Source of the DNA: Pagrus major | Taxonomy: Eukaryota; Chordata; Actinopteri; Spariformes; Sparidae | Direction of reading: 5' to 3' | DNA: 64,000 nt | Assembly (NCBI RefSeq): GCF_040436345.1 | Contig: NC_133235.1 | Span: 18,066,660-18,130,659, forward strand | Shown: positions 22,501 to 34,800 of the stretch, in pieces | Layout of the letters: every line of letters starts with the position of its first letter | How positions within the stretch are numbered: position 1 is the stretch's first letter | Made by a program: the position numbers and the translations under genes | Notes under the pieces: generated by a model | The model's database searches: none | Told to the model about the DNA's origin: nothing | The model's input: only the letters and a program-made list of their open reading frames with translations

Positions 22501-25500
22501 GTTATGGAGTCCCAGGATCATTGTGACACTTGAGAGATTGTGCAATCCACTTTTTTCCAGGACTGAAATAAATCCTCTGCTACGCTTTGGGCTACAAATC
22601 TGAAGGTCTCACCGGGGCCTAACGCGTCCTGCCAATTAGCCACAATTAATTTAGTATAACTTTATCACATACTATCAGATACACTGATACACACATTTGT
22701 TGATTTTGATGAATTCACCTACATAAGATATCCGTGATATCGCCTGATCACACACACATCAGACACAGTATTACTGTTTGTGTTTTGATTTAATTCTTTG
22801 TGCTTGTTTCACTGCTTTCTGTCTTTTTGTAGTATTTTGTTATGAAGCAATGAAAAAGAGGAACAATGTGCAAAAGAGGAACAATTTCTTTACTCGGTTC
22901 TTTTTCATTTTGGTCCTTCTCCACACACACAAACACACACACACAGCACACTTGGGATCAGGGAAACACAAACTGTGGATTGGGCTGATCCTGGACCCAG
23001 AACATGGCTGGCAGTGGTCTGATGCAAAGCCCTTCCGTTATCTGAGATGGACTGCAGGTAAGTCCAACAGCTTTACGTAACTTCATTGTGTAACTAGTCT
23101 TCAAGGGTGGTAATAGATGTAAAAATAAGGCCTGTTCTTAACTAAGAAATCCGCTAACAGTGCTGCCTAAAGCTCTTACGTTGGGATGAGCTAAAACGAC
23201 ACATAATCCTCAAAGCAGCGATAATCCACAGAAAGACAGACAAGGATAGCAACTAGCTGTTGAACACAGTGGATCATTTAGCAACTAAAAAGCCAGATAT
23301 TTCTCCCAGGTGTAAAATAAGCACAGAAACAGAGACACAAGTTAATGCAGGTTTACATCTTTTTATAAGGGCATCTTCTTTTACCCTGTCAATCATAATA
23401 AATATTTCTTTCCATGTAATTCTAACTTTTATCTCCTGATTAGATCCTATCCACTCTCAGTTTCATCTATTACGTATCATGAAACATCATATGTTATATC
23501 TAAATATTTGATTAACTGATCAAGAAAACAAGGTTGTCTTAGTCAGTTTCTATCGTTAAATAAGGGTATAAATGTCATATTTTATTCATGTTTGAAATGA
23601 GAGGTTTTCCATTCCATTATTTCCTCCCCAATACCTAAACTTTGCATATCAGCCGATACCGAGTACTGATCCAATAACACTGGCTACTAGCTGTATACAG
23701 GTGAACAGGCTGCTGCTGGGAAGTATAAGGCCCTGTTTCTAATAAATAAATTAAGTGGTGTTGGATCAGTGCAAAGACTTGCGTGCTGGCCAATACCTGA
23801 TACAACACTTGAGGCATATCTGATGCTGGTATCAGTATCGGAACAAACCTATTTGAAACTGCAAGTCCTTGTTATTTGTGATTTTGCATCACTGAAGCAT
23901 TTAATAGTTGTAACTGATGTAAAGACCCCTTGCACAAACACTATGTTTGTGGATCCCCACTAGTAAAGAAGGAATTTCAAGTAGTGCTGGGAAATGTATT
24001 GATATTATATTGTTGTCATGATATGAGAGATACATACATTATCTTAGATTTTGGATATTGTTTTATTATGATATGGCATAAGTGTTTTCTTTTTCTAGTT
24101 TTAAAGGGCACATTACAGTGTGTGATGTAATTGAATTAAGTGAATATACCTAAAAATATCGCAATACCGTTTTAAGGCTATATTTTCCAGCACTAATCTC
24201 AAATTAAATCATCATCTTGTTTTAGGACATCCACTTCCTAATCCGGGACACAACTGTGCATTTCTCGACTCTGCTGGGCAGCACTTGTGGCAAAGTTCAT
24301 CCTGTGCCAAGAAACTGGGCTACATCTGCTACAAAGACGGCGCTCCGCCAACACACCCACAAAGTACAGGAAAATACTCTACTCTACTACTGTATTGTTT
24401 CCTAATGTGACACATTCACTGTGCGATATCAGTCATTTAATCCACTTGATCTTTGTTTTCATCAGTTGAGCAAGGATTCTGTTCAACCCCTTGGATTCCC
24501 TACAATGGTCACTGCTTCCACCTTCAACGTTCTCTGCAAACCTGGTCTAATGCTCAGAAAGAGTGCCGCAAAGAGGAAGGAGACCTGGTCAGCGTCCGCA
24601 ATGTGGAGGACCATAGCTTTGTCATCTCTCAACTCGGATATGGTAAGTAAAGAAACATGCAGGTTTGTTTTCAATGTGAGGATCCGAAGATCTCAAAGTA
24701 TCTACAAAGGATGGAGGAAACCTGTATATAACGTTACTGACTCAAACATATCTTCACAGTTTATCCATGCACGTATATGACCATGATCATTTTTTGCTGA
24801 CCTCAGTAACTAGCACGGTTTACACTCTCATTTTAAGACTGGAGTGCAGCACCTAAACGTTCACGTCACATTTTATTATTTTTTTAGTTGTATTGTTTAT
24901 TTAATTCACAGTTCAAGTTTTATTTATTTAAGATAATTTGCGATTTTGTCATATTCCAATTCCAATGTCTGAATATCAAGAATATGTTCATTGCTTTTTG
25001 AAAGGTTGTAGTTGCATTTTTATGCCTTTATATGTCCAACCACAAATTGTTATCGTGACAGGTCTAGACACATATGTCAGACTTAAAATAAACATTAAAC
25101 TATTTTTTAAAAATATGACTGTAAGTCTTAGAAAGGCAGTAAGATGTTTTAGGAGCAATTAACCTTTAAAGAATGAGGCTGCTTACTGACTTTGTAATTA
25201 TGTTCAAAGCATCCAAAATATGAATACATTTAAAAATGACATATTAATTAGTTGATTAATGTTGTCTAAATACTTAGGGGCCTGCAGAAGACAGTAAATA
25301 TAAAGGAAAGACAGTAAAATACACTTCTTCTAAAGGAATAAATACATTAGCCAGTCCACTACTATGAAAATGTTTCTCCATAATGGCTATAGTATTATTA
25401 ACACAATACTTGCTGACAGATTTATTGACAAACAACTGTCCATGATACCAATGTTTAGATAGAACCAATAACTATGTTATGTTAACTGTTTGATATGAGG

Positions 25501-26291
25501 CATACTCTTTACTGTCCATGCCTGCAGCGTCCACTGATGAACTCTGGATTGGACTGAACGACATTAGGACAGAGGGACTGTTTGACTGGAGCGACCACGC
25601 GTCTGTCACCTTCACCAGCTGGGAGTTTGGGAAACCATCTGTCTCCACTGATGCAGACGACTGTGTTATAATCGCGGGAGAGGTGAGAGGCACCATGCGG
25701 ATATGATAGCGCACATACAGTGTACCCTTCTTATAACCAGTGGTGGAATAAGCTCAGAAAATCTGTAGTCAAGTACGAGCACAAATTTCCATCCTGTGCA
25801 TCCAGTCTACAAGTATGCAAGTGTTTACCATCGTTTCTTTCTTGCAGAAAGGGAACTGGGCGGATCGCTCATGTGATGAGAGACACGGCTTTATCTGTAT
25901 GAAGCAGAGCGCCACTGAAAGCACCGGAGTCGAAGTAGAGGTGGATCTCGGCTGCAAAGTTGTGAGTGAAGTTTACATGTAATCTGTGGCAAACGTATGT
26001 GGCCTTCCAAGCACTGTAGATTTAATAGAAACAGATAAAATCTTAGTTTCATAAATATTTGCTGTTGAATTGCAGATAAATGTCTTTTATGAAAAATCGC
26101 ATATGTAGCATTTTAAAATCGTAACTCCTCATTTGTAATCAGTGCTGTGTTTCCTGCAGGGCTGGAAAAAGCACGGCTCCTACTGCTACTTTGTAGGAAC
26201 AGCGACAAAGACGTTCGATGAAGCCAAAGATGACTGTGAGACTTCAGGCTCCTACTTAGCTGATGTTTCAAATGGGTAAGAACATTTCATG

Positions 26292-26323
<32 letters not shown>

Positions 26324-29300
26324 GATGTTAACACTTCAGCAGCTGTGCGTGGATGTATTATACAGTATAGTTTAATGAGACAAAACATCTTTGAACTTTG
26401 TATAAATATTTCCAGGGTGGACAATGCATTCCTTGTCAGCTTGGTTGGGTTGCGTCCAGAGAAATACTTCTGGCTGGGCCTCTCAAACCAGAAAAACATT
26501 GATGAATATGTGTGGACCAAGGGAAACTCAGTGAAGTTCACTCACTGGAACGCTGGAATGCCAGGTATGGAGAAGTGCAATTTAGCCTTTCAATTAGGGG
26601 GCATAAACAGCAACTCCACTGTTCACACTTGACTATTTTTTCCCCTCAACAACTCAAGGTTATGGACAGGGATGTGTTGCCATGACAACTGGGATTTTGG
26701 CCGGACTCTGGGATCTGCTGCCCTGCACTAATAGGTCAAAATACATCTGCAAACACCTGGTTGAGGGGGCAGCTCCCACCGTACCTGTACCCACTCAATC
26801 TCCTCCTAAGTGTGAGGAGGGTTGGACTCGAGTGGGAACAAGAAACTACTGCGCTAAGGTACAACCAGAGCTCAGTGTAACACAATTAAACTTTAAACAT
26901 CAATTTCAAGCTAATATTGATATGTTCCTGCTCAGCACCAGATGAGAGACAAAGACAGTGACTAGCTAATAAACACAGGTCAGCATTTAGCAGTTAAAAA
27001 GCCAGATGTTTACATCAAGGGTTGGTAGGGACCATAAACAGAAGTAAAGCAAAGTAATTAATGGACGTGTTGCCAGAAACATGACCCAAAATTAATTATA
27101 TTAATACTGAATGTGTAAATAAGCAACTATTTCCTAAGAAGTAGATGTTTTGAAAATAACGTTATTTATCTTTTTATTCATTTTGCCCAGATTTATATAT
27201 TTTAATCACTTCTTGTGTTGTGTTCAAGTTCTTTACAGGGCCTCGATCAGCTGAAAAGACCTGGTTTGAGGCCAGGGATTACTGCAGGGCCATCGGAGGA
27301 GATCTGCTCAGCATCCACAGTGCTGCGGAGCTTCTTGTGGCTCGGTAAGAGCTATTAAATCTAATTTTAACTAACTTGCAGCACCAGACACCTGTACAAA
27401 TACATAGTTCTTGCAGCATACAAAGCGGCACCATCAAATATATATTGTTAGATCCAACCGTGTGTATGAGGATTGTAAAACACAAAATTGTATCACAGCA
27501 AGACAAGTCTATATTAATAAGTTCATACTTGAAAAGTCAAACAGTTGTTGTAAAAATACCCCAATCTTTTTAAAGAAGAACATGAAATGTAAATGACAGT
27601 TGTGAGGGCAGAGAAGTCTAAGTGTATCAAAAGCATAGCTGTCATAGCTACATAAAAAGTTTTTAAATCGAAGTCGAGTCAAATCAAACTGTGTATTTGG
27701 CTGCTCCAAAATATTGGCTGCTCTAACATATTCTCCTCTTACTACGCATTTCTCTTTCAAGTTGTTTCCATTTGGGCCACGTTTGTGGTGTTTTTGAACC
27801 TTTCATTTTACCACCACTTACTATCTTGCCATAACAAATCTAGTCTAGATGGTGCCCACGTGCAGAAAAGTTCAGTTGATGTTTTAGATGCTTTGGTTGC
27901 AGCTGAAAACAAAGGGTGAGTCGTGCACAGCAGAGCAACGGGACAAAGCAGCATCAGATGATTGCAAAAGCTTTTTGTTTAAGCTTTCTAAATTCAGCTT
28001 GGACAGATGACTCTATCATATTATTTTGTATTCAGTAGACACGGGAGAGCCTGGATTGGACTTCGAGCTCCTGACACCAGCACTGGTTATACATGGAGTG
28101 ATGGATCCCCAGTGAGTTAACTGTGTTCTACTTTTTACAGCTAATTTGATAACCACAAATCATTCAATCGTGTTTTGTTTTATACTGTATTTTCTTTCTT
28201 TTTTTTTTGTTCACAGCTGAACTTCCAGCACTGGCAGGAGGGAGAGCCAAACAATCATAATAACGACGAATCCTGTGCTGAATTCAGAATTCATAACTGG
28301 GACGAGCCTGGGTCTTGGAACGATATGAACTGTGAGAGTTACAATGACTGGCTGTGTCAGATCCGTGCAGGTACAGTTAAAAATGTGAACTGTCTCTTGT
28401 AAAGAGAAATTATATATATATTCATCCAAGAAAAACTGACTGGAGTGTGCATGCCTTTGTATGCTCAGTTCCAGCTTCAGTAGTCGAGCAATTGACTTCT
28501 CCCACTCTGCAAAGCTTCCCTCAAGCCATATCTGTATCACAAACTCATTGAAAATAACAGAGGTTAAGAGTTGGTGCAATTTAATGATAACAAGATACCA
28601 ACATTATTTATTTGATATTTGGCTGTAAAGCAGATCCGATATTTAACTAAAGCCAAGATGGGAGAAATAATGGTAGACTGTAAACATAAGAAAGTATGAG
28701 TCCTCCATATACAACACAAAGAAGGATGTGGGATTAGGGAAATAAGCATCACAGTATAAGAATTGTACAAGAGCCTGATGCCTATAGTCTTTCAATTTTA
28801 GGGGGCAGAAACTGCTACAGTATGACTTATGACTGTATATTACTAGTCATTTACTCGATACTGTTATTCATAGTGACTCTTTTGAGTGGTCAAAAATCGC
28901 CCAAATGCTACTGTTATTGGCACGCTTCTGATTTGCATTGTCCCACAATACGCCATTAGACTCAAATTACATTACAGAGTGGGAAGAAGGGTAAACTTGT
29001 TTTCTGTCAACAACAAATTGACACTCATTTGTGGCCTTACAGGAGTGACTCCAAGACCACCTCCAAACAATACTGCTGTGGGTAAGTTGATATTGTGTAA
29101 ACACACACACGGGGTGACAAAAACAAAAAATGAAATCTATTGGGAAACTAGTAAAAGCTGTTGAGAGTACCAGCCTGAAGTTGGGTATTAGCTAATGAGC
29201 AGGTATCAAAATGATCACAACAGTCTTTAGACTGACTGATCAATTTTGGCACGTTTGTCTAAACCTGAATTGACCAAATCCAAGTGAAATATTACCATAA

Positions 29301-31814
29301 AAATCCATTAAAAGGGTCATTACAACTTTTAAAAATTAAGTAAAGTTGAATCATAAATCTCAGGCAACAACACAGAGTGACAGTCAGGTGATTAAGGGAG
29401 ATTTCTGGGTGTAAATATGTTGTCTAACCTTTAATTAGACTGACAGCTGTTGAAATGACTTTTGTCGCAATGTTTCTAAAACCTTTGCAGACACCGAGAC
29501 CACCCCAGATGGTTGGCTTGTGTGGAAAGGGAATCACTATTATATTTGCAGAAACACAATGTTCAAGGACGATGCTCGTCAATTCTGTCAGCAGAGACAC
29601 GGTGACTTGGTGTCTATCAGCAGTAAAGAGGAAAATGTCTTCATATGGAAACAGGTTGGTATATTAATTTGGCAGATACTGAAAAACGGTACTAACAAAG
29701 TAGTTCCTAAAGCCTAAAGTTTATATTTGTGTGTGTGTGTTTGCAGATTTCAAGGAGCTATGGAAGTTATTATATAGGTTTGTCGGTGGATCTTGACGGG
29801 TCATATTGGTGAGTATCAAATAATGCAATTGATGATAACTGGTTAGAAATAACTTTGTTAAATGACACCATCATGTACATGCAAGCAAAATAGCCTTAAC
29901 AAATGTATCTCGGTATCTAAAGGCCACCCAGTGTGTGCTTTGTCCTAGCTGGGTTATGTTGACTCAGGGGCTGTGTGCTTTGTGCTAACGTTAGCCGTGG
30001 AAGGAGGCTGTTGCTGCCACTGTGGCTCTGCTCTTTGATTCAGGGGTTGTGTGCTTTGTGCTACTGGGTTAGCAACTGAATGACAATCTGTCACTGGTGC
30101 CCTCGCTCACTAATTTCTTGGCAGGGCTGTGTAATATGAGTGCAGTGCATCGTTGTCATCGCTAACCATATTGAACTAGCATTACCTTATGTTTCACATG
30201 TAAGAAAACACCTAACATTACTATAATGAACGTAAACAACAAATATGGCTACTTTAGTATTTACCACTTTCAAGAAGGGAAATTTTAGCTGCATTTTGTC
30301 GTCCATCTTTGTATGACTAGCTCGCCAATAACTTCAGCAATACATCTGCTTAGTGCTGTGGAAGACTTCAGTCATGCGCAATGACTGCACAGGTGTGTGA
30401 AGGCAGGCAGATACATTGGTAGGCAGACAGGTGGACAAATGAGATGAGTGGATGAGCTTAGTAGAGGATTGCAACATTTAGTTTTTTACTTGTCAGGTTA
30501 GATTTTTCACCCCTAAACTTTGGTTGCCCTTTGTTTATTTCCTTTTCAAAACACCAACAGGGTGGATAACAAGGTCTAATGTCAAGTGATTATTGGTTAC
30601 ATGATTACACATTATAATTCAACTTAACTCTATGTGCTTTAAGGTGGATGGACGGTACTCCCATGGGGTTACAAAGATGGGATGAAAATCAACCCAATAC
30701 TGATAGCGTTGACTCGAACTGTGTTATGATGAATTATTATATGGGTGAGTAATCTAAACCAATTAAACAAAGTGTTAACCCTAGATGAGATGTTCTGGAT
30801 AAGATTATTATGCTGCTGGTGAGATGTTTCTCATTGTACCTCCGCTGTACATTCAGGTTACTGGCAAACTTGTAACTGCGGCCAAGAGCACCAGTTCATT
30901 TGCAAACGAAGAAGCTCAGCACCTGTCAACACCACTCTTGCCCCCAAAGTTTCTACTAAAGGGGGCTGCCCTCTCAAGTGGGAAAAATTTGACTCAAAGG
31001 TAAGAAATCACCATTAACCTTTAAACCTGAAAGAGCTTAAGTTTAGAGCTTCGGTGCAAAACCTTTTCTACCTCTTCTGAAATGTCAGATTGTGAGCTTT
31101 AAAAATTACAATATGCCACACCACCTATCCTGTTTTACATGTTAAATGTCCTAATTTATACAGGCTTTGCAACTATTGGTGTATTACAGAATAAAAGGAA
31201 GGCTTGGCACAGTTTAATTTGGATCCAGAATATGCATAAATGGCATTAAAGAAAAAAACAAATGATGGATCAAAGCTTCTGGATTTCACAGGAAATCCTA
31301 CTTGTATATAGGGCCAATTACCGAAGGTTTGACTAATTATAATAATACCTTAATAATACATATTGTATATAGTCAAGGTAAAAATAAATAGCATTGATGC
31401 AACATTTACGTAATTCCTCACACAATGTAATTTCTGTCTTGTAAAAATAGATATGGGAAGCAATGATTTTAGGGCTACAAGAGGGATGAAGTTTATAAAT
31501 GCTGAGTTTGGTAAAGAAATAAGCACTCAGATGTTTTTTAAGACCAGCTCAGATGGCACCAAAGCTTAATTAAAGAAAGCCAGTGTTTGTTTAAAGAGTA
31601 AAAACTCACCATTTTATTTATTTTCCCCAGTGTTACAGTATCGTTACTAACCGAGCAGCCACCTGGGAAGAGGCAAGGGGTCAGTGCATTAGCATAGGAG
31701 GCAATTTAGTCTCGATTACCACAAGGCGTGTACAAGGTTTGTTGGACTGTTTTATTATATACATGGTGGTAAATATATTAAATATATACATATGTATATA
31801 TACATATGTGTATA

Positions 31815-31878
<64 letters not shown>

Positions 31879-34800
31879 TGATCAGAATTGTGTGTACATA
31901 GTAAAGAGAGGCTGTAAATGTTTGTTTCTGACCCTGAATAACAGACGTTGTTGTTAAGATGTTGTGTGAAACTAATATAAATCTAACCTAATCAAAATGT
32001 TGCAAAATGATCAACGTACTTTAAAGTGATAGTTCGGGTCTTTTGATGTGGGGTTGTATGAGGTACTTATACCTAGTCAGTGTGTTACCTGCAATGGATG
32101 ACTGTCAGCTCTTCAACTGGGTGGAGAAGCAGCTTGCAGCACCGGCAGGAAGCAGAGCATTGTACTGCTGTAAACCGTACCAGCAGCAAGACGTATTTTA
32201 GCCACCTTAAATAACTTCCACCTAAGAATATATATATCTGTTTAAGCGTACGCTATGTTTTGAACATTTTTCACGCTTTACGTTGCCGTCAAACAGCCTT
32301 TTGCTTTGGCACTACATTCCGCTTGTGCATAAGAATATGGACGTTGGACATTTGGAGAACTGACAGTGATGTATGGCAAATACACAGACTAGGGATGGGT
32401 ACCTTATGCAACCCCACATCAAAAGACCATCCCTTTGAATTAGATATTTGTAAATATGATTTTGGAAAAATACTTAATTTCTACCTTTGAAATTTACAGC
32501 ATTTCTGATCATCAAAATGGCTAAATTGGGAGCTAAAGACCTGTGGATTGGTTTAAATGCTTTAAAACAAGATGGATTTTACTGGACTGATGGAAACGCA
32601 AGGCGATACACCAACTGGGGCTATTCTGTAAGTACACAACTGTAATGTGAAGAAAATTAAATAGAAATCCTGTTTTTTGATGGCCTCCAGTGGATTGCTG
32701 CAGTGATGTGAAAGTGTACTCCACTGAGCTCTTGGCTTGGTGTTGAGCTGCTGTTAAATACAATTAAAAACATTTCAAAATCTCATTCTGCTCTTTAGAA
32801 ATTCCGACGTCGTGCGGGGACCTTTTATAAAAGATGGAGTGAGGTAACATTTCCAACATTGATTTTAAGATAATTTTAAACCAGTAAGTAATTGTTTTAA
32901 GTTGTGAGTATTTTAAAATTCTTACCACTTCCATTGCCCTTCACCAGGAAGACTGTGTCATGATGACCAGCAGTCCTACCCTTGGCGCTGGTAAATGGTT
33001 AGTTAAATCCTGCAATGACACCTATGGATTCATCTGTAATCGAGCTCTTGGTAAGTTCTTCCTTTTGCTCTTTTAGAAATTCTCAAAGGCTTAAAAAATA
33101 GCATTCAATATTTTGTTTAAGTACAGAAGGTAATGTATGTCTTAGAGCCTAGACACACCAAACCGACATGTGTATCAGCCAAAAACCTGCATATAAACAT
33201 GCCGCAGACTACAACCAACGCCCAACTAGGATGTACATTTTGTGCCTGAGCGAAAGGAAATACTTCTCCATACCACTCGGTTGTGGTAGTCCACAAAAGA
33301 GAAACCAGAAGACTTGGGACGGTGGATAAAAAAAATGTTGTTATTACAAAGCAGCATTTTCTGACACCGCTCTCACTAATATAGCCTCTTTTTCCTCATT
33401 TTGAGAATATGATTAGAGGAGGCTAATAAGAAGAAAACCACACTAAATGGGTGAAATCATGACTACTATAGCAACAGGCTCAAAGGCGTTCCCTTTTGTT
33501 TTTCTGTTTATCTTCTTGTGCACTGCTTCGCTTAGCTGAACATCAGAATGATTTTGCTCACCGAAAGGCTCCGTCACCGATTCACACTCAATCAGCAAAA
33601 ATGCTGTGGACAAGGGCTGACTAGTGCTAATAGTGCAGGACACACCGCAACAACAAGGGCCACAGGCCGACGGCCAAATGTCAGCCTGGTGTGTGTCAGG
33701 ATCCTAACATTAAAGTCCCAAATTACAATCGGTGTCCAGCATCATTCTGCCCAAACATCAGTGTTCATTGCTCTCCATGCATTAGAGTGTTCTTTGTGTA
33801 CAAAACATGGTTTGGAAAATTGTTAGCAGTAATATGAAAACATAACTTGTATAAATAAATAAATAAATAAATACGTTTTTTTTTTTAAATAAGGCTAAAT
33901 TGTACTAGATTAACCTGCAGTTCCTGTGACAGTAATGTCTGTTATAATGAAATCTCTCGCCTCAACAGACTCAAATATCCAGCCTCCAGCAGAGACACTC
34001 ATTCCTACCATCTATGAAGCAGTGGGAAATGACAGCATCAAGGCTGTAACTAAAAATCTGACGTGGGAGGATGCTAAGAAAGAGTGTGAACGTGACAAAG
34101 CCAACCTGGCGAGTCTGAGAAATGACTGGGCACAGGCCTATGTCGAGCTGCTCGCTATGAATCTCAAAGCTCCTGTTTGGATTGGACTGAACAAAGAGAA
34201 GGTACTGTACAGGACTGAAAATGACTGTACTGCATCACAAAAACTCTTAAAGGCTTGTTCCAGGAAAATGTAAAAATCCTTTATTAATTTTTAAGTCAGA
34301 TACTATACAATTCTATGACACAAATCATAGCAGTCTCAGGTAGCTGTCCATCTATTCTTATATGATACCAGATGTGTTTAATCTATTTAGCAAAGTAACA
34401 CATTTTAAAAAGCCATTGCATGCTGATTTAAGAAATATAATTATAATATATAATCATTTGATCAATTCTTGCTTTCAGACTGGCGGTTATTTTAGGTATG
34501 TTGATGGCTGGCACATGAACTTTGCCGGCTGGGCTGAAGGTGAACCAAGCAGAGGCAAACCTTGTGTGTACGTGGATGTTGATGGAAAATGGTGGACTGC
34601 TTTTTGCAATCAGACCATGAACAGTGTTTGCATGCAGACCACAGGTATGATTGCTGACAGGCAATTTAACTGAATACAGTCCATCATGTCAAGTATCCAA
34701 CTAGTTACCAACTATGACTATAAGAAAGAATTAGACTGTTAAAAGACAAAAAAACAAAGTCTTAAGTCTAACTGTATTGTATGTCACTGTGAGACATTTT

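Noticed and set aside
24453..24650. Small single-CTLD genes suggested by isolated CTLD-like frames throughout 21-63 kb
   Set aside because: Each is an exon of one of the two mannose receptors: phases and splice sites join them in order.
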